Part shown: one piece after another, positions 39,321 to 49,486 of the stretch
How the letters are laid out: each line of letters begins with the position of its first letter
How positions within the stretch are numbered: position 1 is the first letter of the stretch
The notes under the pieces: generated by a model
The model's database searches: none
What the model was told of the DNA's origin: nothing
What the model saw: the letters and a program-made list of their open reading frames with translations, nothing else
Assembly: GCA_905221615.1 (NCBI GenBank)
Contig: CAJNDT010000140.1
Location: 62,001 to 126,000, forward strand
Direction: 5' to 3'
DNA length: 64,000 nucleotides
Source: Symbiodinium sp. CCMP2592
Lineage: Eukaryota; Sar; Dinophyceae; Suessiales; Symbiodiniaceae
Program-made: the position numbers and the translations under genes

Positions 39321-40784
39321 ATGTCGATTAATGTCGAAGTTGGGCTGCTCAGTGGCAAAGCAGCCACCGTGGAAGCCAGCTTGGATGAAGAAGTCGGAAC
39401 ACTCAAACGTCGCGCACAGATCGCACTTGGAGTCGGAAGAGGGCGCCTGCTGGATGCTTCCGGAACCATTCTAGATGCACGTGAGTCGATCAAGCGTGCC
39501 AGGCTGCAGGACCGTTGCCCACTGACCTTGCAAATGAACAGAGTTCAAGTTGAAGCAACTGGCCGCGCATTTGCAGCCATTCTTGGCGACGGATCGATCG
39601 TGACCTGGGGTGCTGCTCACCGTGGCGGTGACAGTAGTTCTGTGCAGGACCAGTTGAAGAATGTGCAGCAGATCCAAGCCACAAAAACGCTTGGGAGCGC
39701 GTTTGCTGCCATTCTTGGTGATGGATCCGTCGTGGCCTGGGGTCATTCTCTCTATGGCGGTGACACTAGTGCTGTGGAGGATCAGTTCAAGACTGTGCAG
39801 CAGATCCAAGCCACTGCCAGAGCTTTTGCTGCCATTCTTGGCGACGGATCGGTCGTGACCTGGGGTGCTGCTGACCGTGGCGGTGACAGTAGTGCTGTGC
39901 AGGACCAGTTGAAGAATGTGCAGCAGATCCAAGCCAGTGACGGCGCTTTTGCTGCCATCATTGGCGACAGCTCTGTCGTGACTTGGGGCGACGCTGACTA
40001 CGGTGGTGACAGTAGAGCTGTGCATCATCAGCTGAAGAATGTGTCGCAAATCCAGGCCTCTTCCGATGCTTTCGCAGCCATCCTTGCTGACGGATCTGTC
40101 GTGGCCTGGGGTTCTGCTCACCATGGCGGAGACAGTAGTGCTGTGAAGGATCAGTTGAAGAATGTGCAGCAGATCCAGGCCTCTAACGCTGCTTTTGCAG
40201 CCATTCTTGGCGATGGATCCGTCGTGGCCTGGGGTAATTCTCTCTATGGCGGTGACACTAGTGCTGTGGAGGATCAGTTGAAGAATGTGCAGCAGATCCA
40301 AGCCACTGCCAGAGCTTTTGCTGCCATTCTTGGCGACGGATCGGTCGTGACCTGGGGTGCTGCTGACCGTGGCGGCGACAGTAGTGCTGTGCAGGACCAG
40401 TTGAGGAATGTGCAGCAGATCCAAGCCTCTTGCTGTGCTTTTGCAGCCATCCTTGCTGACGGATCTGTCGTGGCCTGGGGTTCTGCTCACCATGGCGGAG
40501 ACAGTAGTGCTGTGCATGATCAACTGAAGAATGTGTGGCAAATCCAGGCCTCTTCCGATGCTTTTGCAGCCATTCTTGCTGACGGATCTGTCGTGGCCTG
40601 GGGTTCTGCTCACCATGGCGGTGACAGGAGCGCTGTGAAGGATCAGTTGAAGAATGTGCAGCAGATCCAGGCCTCTAACGCTGCTTTTGCCGCCGTTCTT
40701 GACGATGGATCCGTCGTGACCTGGGGTGATGCTCACTTTGGCGGTGACAATAGTACCGTGCAGTCTCAGCTGAAGAATGTGTAG
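39321..40784 (+). CDS. Ubiquitin-like plus RCC1-like repeat protein (487 aa)
   Basis: A single-exon gene of a family that is abundant in dinoflagellates and often annotated as HERC-like E3 ligase. No HECT domain is present here, so ligase activity should not be assumed. Residues 1-75 (start MSINVEVGLLSGK, end LTLQMNRVQV) look like a ubiquitin-fold domain. Ten RCC1-like repeats of about 41 residues follow, each near AFAAILGDGSVVTWGxADxG with GDSSAVQDQLKNVQQIQA. Such repeats normally form a beta-propeller for protein binding. I chose ATG 39,321; the frame is open further upstream but without another ATG. Repeats 2-3 and 6-7, and 5-6 and 9-10, are nearly identical, showing recent block duplication. 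The TAG stop lies where other repeats have CAG, and a decayed repeat piece follows, so the protein may be truncated. Confidence 0.82.
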   Translation: MSINVEVGLLSGKAATVEASLDEEVGTLKRRAQIALGVGRGRLLDASGTILDARESIKRARLQDRCPLTLQMNRVQVEATGRAFAAILGDGSIVTWGAAHRGGDSSSVQDQLKNVQQIQATKTLGSAFAAILGDGSVVAWGHSLYGGDTSAVEDQFKTVQQIQATARAFAAILGDGSVVTWGAADRGGDSSAVQDQLKNVQQIQASDGAFAAIIGDSSVVTWGDADYGGDSRAVHHQLKNVSQIQASSDAFAAILADGSVVAWGSAHHGGDSSAVKDQLKNVQQIQASNAAFAAILGDGSVVAWGNSLYGGDTSAVEDQLKNVQQIQATARAFAAILGDGSVVTWGAADRGGDSSAVQDQLRNVQQIQASCCAFAAILADGSVVAWGSAHHGGDSSAVHDQLKNVWQIQASSDAFAAILADGSVVAWGSAHHGGDRSAVKDQLKNVQQIQASNAAFAAVLDDGSVVTWGDAHFGGDNSTVQSQLKNV

Positions 40785-40850
40785 CAGAGCCAAGCCTCTT
40801 ACGGCACATCTGCTGCTGCACAGGATCAGCTGAAGATTTTTAGTTTCTTG
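40785..40850 (+). pseudogene. Decayed RCC1-like repeat piece after the stop
   Basis: Right after TAG the frame continues AGCCAAGCCTCTTACGGCAC and then GGATCAGCTGAAG, matching the two edges of a 123-bp repeat with its middle lost. It is a remnant of an eleventh repeat. Confidence 0.6.
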
Positions 40851-40859
40851 CCCTGGCAA

Positions 40860-41450
40860 TCGCCCAAGCCGGAAGTAACCTTGCGGCATTGGAGCGCTGA
40901 TGAGGGAACGGGAACAAGCATGCCCAGCCAAAGTCAGGTCTCTTCTGAGGGCGTTTGGACCTTCAGGCACCAGATTTGTTTGAGGTGGGGGGCAGCAATG
41001 CAACGTTGAGGCTCGCGTTTAAAATCAACGGTCCTTTTGGCTGAGGGGCTTCTGCACCAAACCACCCCAGCATAGACCACAAGCAATGCACATACCTAAT
41101 AGCCATCGTTGGCCCTAAGCCCGAAAGTCCTACAGAAGACTTCAAGCTGTTATAGAAACCATGTCAAATCTTAAACCCTACACCTAACAACAACCGCTCT
41201 TCATACCACAACCCTGCACATTAGCATCCGTTAATGCACAGACCCCACAAAACCTGCCCCCCATTGTGAAATTCCTTGTGGCAGCCCACACAGAAGGAAG
41301 GTGTTGAAACGCAGGGCCCCTGGCGCGAAGATAAGAGCCTCCCTACTATGGGGGCCTCCAAATACCTATACTATTTTTTTGCCGGGCGGGGGGGGAGGGG
41401 GGGTCCTTATCAAGGCTCCTTAAAGGGATCTAAGAAGATTATAAGGGGAT
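40860..41450. other. Stretch downstream of the RCC1-like gene
   Basis: No coding signal. A G-rich run lies near 41,385-41,402. Includes presumed 3' untranslated sequence of the gene. Confidence 0.35.
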
Positions 41451-41457
41451 CCAAAAG

Positions 41458-41602
41458 GGAGGGTCGGGGTAGAAAGTAGGTAAGAAGTAGAGTTATAAGT
41501 ACCCTAATTTAGGATCCCAATAGTAAACGGGATCCTAATTGGGGTTATGGCACTTATGCTTCTAGAAACTAACTACTTAGTGAGTTTCCCGACTCTCCAA
41601 GT
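41458..41602. repeat. MITE family B, copy 9
   Basis: The left arm is partly lost (AGGGTCGGGGTAGAAAGTAG); right arm GAGTTTCCCGACTCTCCAAG; extra ATTTAGGATCCCAATAG insertion inside. Confidence 0.62.
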
Positions 41603-41824
41603 ATATCACCCTGTCTTTGGAGTACCATACTTGAATACTTTTTTTGGTACCTGTTCCTTAAAGGAGCCACTATAAAATAAAAGTCTATACTTTTTTCTCC
41701 CTGGTTACTTCAAAGTCCAGTCACTGTGACTTCTGAGGTTGCAGTCCACACTTGCTCTCGAGTTGCTACTTGGCGTTCCAGGGAGCTTTGGGTTCCCACT
41801 TGGGGCTCTATGGTTTCGGGTCTA

Positions 41825-41917
41825 GGGTTAGTAGCTGATACACTTTACACTTTTGGGGATTACTACGCGCTATAAAACTGAAAGCGTACACTTCTAGATG
41901 GGGATGTTCATCAGGGT
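41825..41917. repeat. MITE family E, copy 3
   Basis: Left TAGTAGCTGATACACTTTAC, core GCTATAAAACTGAAAGCG; the right end is decayed. Confidence 0.58.
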
Positions 41918-42361
41918 TTTGTAACGAAACGAGAAGAAGTTAGCATAAAATCACTATGATGGCAGCTTAGACTAAGTTGCTTAACGAGAAACCAGTTTAG
42001 GGGCACTTTGCGTGATCGCCAAGAAGATGTAGAGCAGATTGTCGTGAAGGTGAATGAGTGTGGCCCAAGTTACCTTTGATCCCCAATACCCACCCTTTAG
42101 ACTTTTTGGGTCCTTATGGCTTAGTAGGAACCGGAAGGTTTAATCTTGCATTTCTTGGCTTATTGAGCCAAAAAGTAGACCCATGAGTAACCTAGGAGTA
42201 AGAAGGGTGCCTTTTTTTGGTTTAAAGGGGCTTATACGGGAACCTGAACCCTAAATAAGGGAATCGGGGCCTACTCTAGGTCCTTGGGATAATTTAGGGT
42301 TCAAGGGCTTAGGGAATCTGTAAGGGACCTATACACACTATAGGGGTTAGGGGTTAAGGCT

Positions 42362-42491
42362 CCCCAGAGACTCGAATATCCCATAATTAAGGAGTGTGCC
42401 CTTAAATTATAATAACGGTTTAGGGTTTAGGGTTTAGGGTAAAATGATCTAAGGTGTATTCCTTGATTAAGGGATATTGGAGTCTCTGGTG
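42362..42491. repeat. MITE family G with telomere-like units in its centre
   Basis: Ends CCCAGAGACTCGAATATCCC and GGGATATTGGAGTCTCTGG. About three TTTAGGG units (42,418-42,440) lie exactly in the centre of the foldback. Confidence 0.78.
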
Positions 42492-42615
42492 AACTAAACT
42501 TACTGTCTGGTTCTCACTGGGGAACGGGAGGAATGGTCCCTATGCCCTGAAGTCCCCTGTATATGGTAGTCCCAATAACCCAATCCCCCATTCCCTACGA
42601 AGAACAAGACAGTCT

Positions 42616-42748
42616 ACTTGGAGGGTCGGGGGACTTACTAAGTAGTTATTTTAGAGAGTTATACGTACCATAGCCCCAATTAGGGTCCCTTTTAGGGTAC
42701 TTATAACTCTACTTATTGCTGACTTACTAAGTCCCCCGACCCTCCAAG
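42616..42748. repeat. MITE family B, copy 10
   Basis: Both arms are intact (CTTGGAGGGTCGGGGGACTT and AAGTCCCCCGACCCTCCAAG), TA on both outer sides. It is nearly identical in its interior to the copy at 32,921-33,052. Confidence 0.82.
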
Positions 42749-42881
42749 TAGGGTTTAGGGGTTTAAGATGGCCTGGGGATTTCGGGTTTGGGGCTTCGGG
42801 TTTGGAGTTTTACGGCTTAGGGGTTTAGTATTGCGGCTTCGGGTTTGGGGGTTACATTCTATCTCAGGGGCCTGAAGTTAG

Positions 42882-43002
42882 TAGGATGCGCAGTAACCTA
42901 GGAATACAAAGGGCTCCCTTTTTGGTATTCGGTAACTTTCTAAGGAACCTAGGACTACAAAAAGGGAATGAGGGTACTACTGGGCATCCTAGGTTTTGGG
43001 GT
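42882..43002. repeat. MITE family I, simple copy
   Basis: Ends TAGGATGCGCAGTAACC and ACTACTGGGCATCCTA; about 120 bp without the extra segment of the composites. Confidence 0.72.
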
Positions 43003-43630
43003 AGGGCATTAGGGTATAGTGTGGTGACCTTAAAACATAGACTAGTTTTGATAATGATCTAGTCACCTACATTGTTTGGATCTCTAATCTGTTCTATGAG
43101 GGCTTTACGGAGCTTCGCAGGATTCATATGCGATGTTACATGGTTCTACTTCATACGGTCTCATACTAATTCTGGAAGGTTCGTCGTTGGGGAGGAGTTT
43201 TGGGGCTGTTGGGGTTTAGTGTGGCTGTGAAATGTGCGGTCTCAAGTAGGGTCACCTAAAGCGTTAACATCCTGTATGCCGTGCGTACTTCCCACTACCA
43301 CTTAACTACAGCAATTCCTTACGCAATATTGGGGATCACTGACACTTTCGAGCATCTAATGACCGTTCTGGGGGCAACTCCCCATAAGCTTTGTGGGGTC
43401 TGTTCACGAACTTAGTTTATTTGACCTAAGCAGGGATGTATGTTACACTTGCCTTTGTGGCACTGGGGCTAAGTTTCTCAGCCTTAACCCTAAACCCTAG
43501 ACCCTAAACCCCTAAACCCCCGAACCTCACGCTTGTGAGCTTATGGCTTTTTAAGCAAGAGTTCTGCAAGTTCACAAGAACCTTGAATCCTAAATCCTAC
43601 GCCTTAAACGCTGCACCCGGGGATTCGCTC
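43003..43630. other. Stretch without a recognised feature
   Basis: No open frame or clear inverted element; a few CCCTAAACCC units near 43,485-43,520. Confidence 0.4.
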
Positions 43631-43631
43631 C

Positions 43632-43711
43632 GGCATGAGTAACTTACTTCCATCACCCACTATAAAACTAAAAGTGTACACTTTTGGGGGCTTATGAACT
43701 CAGCAACCAAA
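43632..43711. repeat. MITE family E, copy 4
   Basis: Core and right arm are intact (CACCCACTATAAAACTAAAA, TTATGAACTCAGCAAC); the left arm is lost. Confidence 0.6.
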
Positions 43712-43740
43712 GCCCTAAACCCAAAGCCCCAGTTCAATTG

Positions 43741-43920
43741 CCCAGAGACTCCAATGCCCCTTAATTAAGGAATACACCTTAGATCAAAGAAGGGATCCTA
43801 CTATAATTTAGGAACCCCCAGGTATAGACCCTTAATATAGCTGTTATATACCCAGTATATAGCCCATGATAGGGTAGGGGTCCCCATTAAGGGTCCCTCC
43901 TTTTCCCCTTTGCCCAACCT
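43741..43920. repeat. Truncated family G joined to family M
   Basis: The left half of a family G element (CCCAGAGACTCCAATGCCCC) runs into a family M segment with ATATACCCAGTATATAGCCC and TCCTTTTCCCCTTTG, in the orientation seen at 32.65 kb. Confidence 0.6.
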
Positions 43921-44289
43921 TAATCAGGTTCCTACAGTATTATAGTACCCTTATAGACCCCTTTTTGTAACCCCATATAGATCCCTTTAAAGGAAACCCA
44001 ATAAAGGGCCTAGGGTCCCTCCTTTTCCCCTAAACCCCCTAAAACCCCCAAACCCCTAAACCCTAAACTCTATACCATTATGGAATCCCTATAGATCCCC
44101 ATTAAGGGTCCCTCCTTTTCCCCTTTGATTCAAGGAACCCTAAACCCTAAGATCCCTTTAAAGGAACCCTAATAAAGGGCCTAGGGCCCCTCCTTTTCCC
44201 CTGTGAGGTCCGGGAGCCTATGCTCTCTCATCTTCGACCCAGTGGGCTCCGGCTACGACTGGCTCCAGGTCGTGGTGGTTTGTCTTAGG

Positions 44290-44430
44290 GTTTTCGTGTT
44301 TAGGCTCTAGGGTTTAGTGTTTAGGGTCTAGGGTTTATGGGGTTTAGGGTTTATGGTCTAGGGTTTATGTGGTTTAGGGCTAGGGTTTATGGGGTTTAGG
44401 GTCTAGGGTTTATGGGGTTTAGGGTTTATG
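44290..44430 (+). repeat. Degenerate telomere-like repeats (TTTATGGGGTTTAGGG)
   Basis: About eight units of GTCTAGGGTTTATGGGGTTT, a longer derived repeat of telomere-like motifs. Confidence 0.7.
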
Positions 44431-44494
44431 GGTTGGTTTTTGTAGGGTGGGGCGATTGGGGGTCCACTGTTTTTTTTTCCTAGGTCTGGCCTGG

Positions 44495-44640
44495 TCTGGG
44501 GGGCCTTGCTAGGTCTGGTCCCATGGTCCCTTGGTCCCCTGGCCCTTTGGTCCTCTGGTCCTGGTCCCCTGGTCCTTTGGTCCTCCGGTCCCCTGGTCCC
44601 TGGTCCGCTGGTTCCCTGGTCTCTCCTGGTCCTGTACCCC
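44495..44640 (+). repeat. CCTGGTCC-type tandem repeat
   Basis: Many degenerate copies of CTGGTCC/TTGGTCC. Confidence 0.8.
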
Positions 44641-44839
44641 TAAACCCTCAAACCTGCAAGAACGCGTAGCCTTGATGACTTCCATTTACGATCTCTAGTA
44701 GCCAACAGTACCACGTTCGAAACTTTCCTGCAGGTTTGTGAAGCAGCCAGCCCATCTAGACGGAAGGGTCCAAAGAACCAAATACGTAGGATGGAAGCCG
44801 CAGTATCCATGTCTGTCTGTCCGTCTGTCTGTCTGTAAC

Positions 44840-45130
44840 AAACAACTAGCAACAAACAACTAAATAGCTAACACAACTAACAACAAACAACAAACAAGAA
44901 ACAAGAAATAACAAACAACAAACAAGAAACAACAAACAATAAACAAGGAACAATAAGCAGGAAACAACCAACAATTAACAAGAAACAACTAACAACTCAC
45001 AACTCACAAATAACAACCAACAACTGACAACTAACAGCTAACACCAACAACTAACAACTAGCAACGAGCAACTAACACTTAACAACTAGCAACTAGCAAC
45101 TAACAACTAACAACTAAACAACTGACACAA
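44840..45130 (+). repeat. Degenerate AACAACTAAC / AACAAGAAAC repeat
   Basis: A purine/C-rich low-complexity stretch that grades into the pure (AAC)n tract. Confidence 0.85.
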
Positions 45131-45221
45131 CTAGCAACTAACACAACTAGCAACAAGCAACAAGCAACACACAACAACCACCAACAACACCACCACCACC
45201 ACCACCAGCACCAGCACCAAC

Positions 45222-45612
<391 letters not shown>

Positions 45613-45689
45613 GGATAGGCATCAACAAAAACTTAAATTTGGATCAAAAAAATTAAATTTGGATCAAAAAAATAACCTAGCCGAAACCA

Positions 45690-45880
45690 CGACAGGAAGG
45701 AAGGAAGGAAGGAAGGAAGGAGGGAAGCACGAAAGGGAGGAGGGAAGGAGCAAAGGAGGGAAGGAGGAAAGAAGGAAGGAAGGAGAGAAGGCAGGAAAGA
45801 GAAAAGCAGGAAGGAAGGAAGGAAGGAAGGAAAAAAGCAAGGAAGCAGCGAAGAAAGAAAGAAAGAAAGAAAAGCAAGAG
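45690..45880 (+). repeat. (GGAA)n-type purine repeat
   Basis: GGAA/GAAG units with interruptions; a polypurine strand that could form triplex or slipped structures. Confidence 0.9.
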
Positions 45881-45904
45881 GGAATGAAAGGAAATGGAAG
45901 GAAA

Positions 45905-47480
45905 GGCCCCCCCCCCAACCCCCGTGTTTTTTTAACTGCAAACTGCCCGCTTTCTTAAGCTGTCGATGAAATGAATTAAAGACGATTTTTTTCCAACGCA
46001 CAACAAGGACAAAGCCACACGAAAACGCTTCAGCGGGTTTAAATAGCGACGAAGATAAAGTTTCTCGTGAATGAAACGTCTTCACCGACAGGCAAAAGGG
46101 CGAAAGCCAGACGTACTCTTTTTGGGAATGCAAGAACAAGAACACGAGAAAACAAAGTAAGACGAAAACGCGCGTCTCCTTTGGATAACGAAGAAAGGGA
46201 GGAGCCACATGAAATCGTTTTAAGGGCGGTAAAAGCGAGCAAAACAAAGTTCATGTTGGAAGGTTTGCAAATGGGGGGGGCTGCGCCCCCCCCAACCCCC
46301 CCTTTTTGAACTGCAAACTGCGCGCTTTCCGGGGGGTTTGAAAAGTGAAGAAGATGAAGTTTCTCATGAATGAAACGTCTTCACAAACAGGCAAAAGGAC
46401 GAAAGCCAAACGTACTCGCTTTGGGAAGACAAGAACAAGAAAACAAAGTAAAACGAAAGCATACGTCTCTTCGGCTAACGAAGAGAGGGAGGAGCCACAT
46501 GAAATCGCTTTAGGGGGGTAAAGGGGTAAAGGCGAGCAAAGCAAAGCTCATGTTGGAAGGTTTGCAAATGGGGGGCTTCGCCCCCCCCCAACGAAAACGT
46601 TCAGGCGGTTAAAAAAGCAAAGCAGGTCAACTTTCTCACAAATGAAACGTCTTCACCGACAGGCAAAAGGGCGAAAGCCAGACGTGCTCGCTTTGGGAGG
46701 GGAGACCAAGAAAACAAAGTAAAACGAAAGCGTGCATCTCTTTGGATAACGGAGAGAGGGAGAGCCACATGAAACTGCTTCGGGGGGGGTAAAAGCGAGC
46801 AAAGCAAAGCTCATGTTGAAAGGTTTGCAAATGGGGGGGGTTGCGCCCCCCCCAACCCCCCCGCTTCTTTGACTGCAAACTGCCCGGTTTCTTAAGCTGT
46901 CGATGAAATGAATTAAAGACGCTTTTTTCTAAACGCACAACAAGGACAAAGCCACACGAAAACACTTCAGGGATTTTAAATTCGAAGAATAGAAGATTTC
47001 TCATGAATGAAACGTCTTCACCGACAGGCAAAAGGGCTCAAGCCAGATGTATTCGCTTTGGGAAGCCAAGAGCAAGAAACAAGAAAACAAACGTAAAACG
47101 ACAACGTGAGTCTCTCTGGAAAACGAAGAGAGGGAGAAGCCACATGAACTGCTCGCTTTCTTAGCTAGTCAAGACACATGACATCGCTTTAGGGGGGCAA
47201 AAGCGAGCAAAGCAAAGCTCATGTTGGAAGGTTTGCAAATTGGGGGGGGGGGGGGGGGGGGGGCTGCCCCCCCCCCCAACCCCCCCGTTTTTTGACTGCA
47301 AACTGCCCGCTTTCTTGAGTTGTCGAGCCACATGAAATCGCTTTAGGGGGGCAAACCGAGCAAAACAAAGTTCATGTTGGAAGGTTTGCAAATGGGGGGG
47401 TCTGCGCCGCCCCCCCGCAACCCCCCTGTTTTCTTCTCACGAATGAAACGTCTTCACCGACAGGCAAAAGGGCGAAAGCC
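45905..47480. repeat. Cluster of about five complex repeat units with C/G hairpins
   Basis: Anchors repeat in order: a G-run/GCTGCGC/C-run palindrome (46,267; 46,567; 46,827; 47,237; 47,391), CTGCAAACTGCCCGCTTTC, and GTCTTCACCGACAGGCAAAA (46,079; 46,377; 46,647; 47,013; 47,449). Spacing of 270-440 bp varies by internal deletion. Reverse-strand open frames recur with each unit, but their content looks like a repeat consequence. Confidence 0.85.
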
Positions 47481-47516
47481 AGACGTGTTCGCTTTGGGAG
47501 CACAAGCAGAAGAAGA

Positions 47517-47768
47517 CCCTGCGAATTGTAGTTCCCCAATAGCTTGATGCAAAACACAAGCAACACCGATCCCTGCAAATGCGAAACCCCCAATAGCTTC
47601 ATGCAAAACACAAAGAAAACCGAACCCTGCAACTTGTGGTTCCCCAACAGCTTCATGCTAAACACAAGCAAAATCAGACTCCGCAAGTTGTAGTTCCCGA
47701 ATAGCTTCATGCAAAACAGAAGCAGAACCAGAGCCGTCGAATTCTAGTTCCCCAATAGCTTGATGCAG
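47517..47768 (-). repeat. 54-bp minisatellite, about 4.7 units
   Basis: Units start at 47,517, 47,571, 47,625, 47,679 and 47,733, each with CCAATAGCTTCATGCAAAAC. 54 is a multiple of three, so the reverse strand reads an 18-residue repeat (MKLLGN..LQGSVLLVFC). Whether it is translated is unknown. Confidence 0.88.
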
Positions 47769-47930
47769 CAAAGACCGCAGTTGCCGCTGTTGGCAACCAC
47801 AACCAGTGGGCCAGACTTAGGAAAGCAAGCCGGGGAGGGCCAGACCTAGGAAAAAAAAACCGCTCCGCCGGGCGATTGGGAGCTTCAGGGCTGCGGATCC
47901 GGGATCAAAGCTTAGGGCTTGTAGTAGGGT

Positions 47931-47997
47931 TCCCAGAGCCTCCAATATCCCATAATTAAGGAATATACTTTAAATTATAGTAGGGGTCCTACTATAG
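47931..47997. repeat. MITE family G, left half
   Basis: Left end CCCAGAGCCTCCAATATCCC to TTAAATTATAGTAGG; the right arm is absent. Confidence 0.6.
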
Positions 47998-48178
47998 CTT
48001 GTAGTAGGGTTGGTTTAGGATTTAGGCTTCAGGATCCCTATAATGGCTTTGGCTTTAGGGTTTTGGGGCTTGGGGGTTTGGGATGTTGGTTTAGGGCTTA
48101 GGGATTTACTTTCAGCCGAGTACTGAGGTTACTGAAGGATCTTTTCCAAGAGATGGTTTGCAGGGTGTCCTCATTGAA

Positions 48179-48283
48179 TAATGTAGGAAATTGACTAAGG
48201 AACGCTGGGCCTATAACCCCGAAATAGTAGTATTCACATAAGGAAGCCTGATAAAAAGAACCCCAGGTTTCTTAATCAGGTAT
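48179..48283. repeat. MITE family J, copy 3
   Basis: Left end AATGTAGGAAATTGACTAAG, right end GTTTCTTAATCAGGTATCC. Confidence 0.65.
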
Positions 48284-48379
48284 CCAAACCCCCTAAACCC
48301 TTACAGTACCCTTACACAGGCCTTTAATTAAGGGAGCCCCTTATAAACATACAAACAGTCTTACGGTTTTTACATGGGA

Positions 48380-48477
48380 GATTCCGAAGATAGGGGTCCT
48401 AAAGTGGTAGCCTAAAGTAGTAGTTGTCCTTATTATAAGGACCCCCAAGATAAGGTACCCCTAATTTTTGGAAGCTC
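48380..48477. repeat. MITE family F, copy 5
   Basis: Left end GAGATTCCGAAGATAGGGG, right end CCCCTAATTTTTGGAAGCTC, core TCCTTATTATAAGGAC. Confidence 0.65.
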
Positions 48478-48499
48478 GAAACCCTAAACCCTTTTTGAA

Positions 48500-48890
48500 C
48501 CCTTTGAAACCTTATAGATCCCTTTAATGAACCCTTATAGCAAGCGTTTACAGGAACCCGAAGGTAGCGGAATTTCGGAAACATCCACATCACCTTCAGC
48601 CTTTTGAGCCTTCGGCCGAGACCCCGCTGAGCTTGGCTCTGGTGTTGGGTGTTTTGGGCTTGGGGGTGTAGGGGTTTGGGATTGAGGATTTAGGATTCAG
48701 GATCCCTATAATGGCTTTGGTTTTCGGGTTTTTTTTGCGCTCTGGGGTGTAGGGATTTGGGATTTAGGGTTGAGGATTTAGGGTTTAGAATTTAGGATTC
48801 ACGATCCGCATAATGGCTTTGGGTTTAGGGTTTTGGGGTTTGGGGATTCGGGATGGTTTAGTATTTCGGATCTAGGGTTAGGGTTTAGAG
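48500..48890 (+). other. Telomere-like decayed stretch before the LINE
   Basis: Repeated TTTAGGATTCAGGATCCCTATAATGGC pieces (in shorter units) and TTTAGGGTTTTGGGG variants. Base composition switches to GC-rich at about 48,895, my estimate of the LINE 5' edge. Confidence 0.5.
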
Positions 48891-49393
48891 GCGTCGCGGC
48901 CCAAGCTTCTTTTTGCCCTTGTCTCCTCTAGGAGTTCTCGGCAATAGCAGCCTTTCCCGACCCCAGCTCAACCGCAGCCGTTGAGCGCCGAAGCCTGCCT
49001 GGAGGGCAGCTTCCTGCACCCGCAAGTGGTGCCACGCGGAGGCGGCTCCGCGCCTATCTTCTGCCTGCGCGTACGCTGCCTCGGCCGTCCGCGTAGGTAT
49101 TTGCTCAACACTGCCTTTAAATAGGCTGTTGGCCTTTCTTATGAGCGGCGGAGGCCGCTACACACCTATTCTTCCTCTTTTCCTGATTGGGTGTGGTCTG
49201 CTGTGGATTGGAGGAGTTCCTCCATCTGAGGATAGAGCGAGGGCCGATTTAGGCCCTCCCCTTTGCCACGAGGACAGCGAGTCCTTCGTGGCACAGGCGA
49301 GAGCGGCGACAGCGCCGCAAGTTACGGAAGAAAGCCAAGCAAGGGCGAGCGACCCGCGCAGAGCTGCGCTTGCTTGCCAACCACCACGGGACT

Positions 49394-49486
49394 ATGCCAC
49401 CAAAAGCGAAGCCGGATGCCAAGGCTTCGGCGAAGGGGAGAGGGAAAGGCCAGGAGGCCTCGGCACAGGCTTCTCGGCAGCAATGA
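49394..49486 (+). CDS. LINE start frame: short basic peptide (30 aa)
   Basis: ATG in ACTATGCC opens MPPKAKPDAKASAKGRGKGQ, a lysine-rich start. Its TGA overlaps the next ATG as ATGA (49,483-49,486). The frame is also open upstream from 49,253. It may be the N-terminus of the following gag-like protein rather than a separate peptide. Confidence 0.45.
   Translation: MPPKAKPDAKASAKGRGKGQEASAQASRQQ

Noticed and set aside
39471..41003. 510-codon reverse-strand open frame over the RCC1-like gene
   Set aside because: The 123-bp repeat unit keeps any stop-free antisense frame open; the forward frame has the recognisable repeats and an ubiquitin-like start.
45633..46247. 204-codon reverse frame rich in Leu, Phe and Ser
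   Set aside because: Half of it is the (GGAA)n repeat read backwards; the rest is a member of the repeat cluster.
45905..47480. CRISPR-like or regularly spaced repeat array
   Set aside because: Spacing is irregular, units are several hundred bp long, and the genome is eukaryotic.
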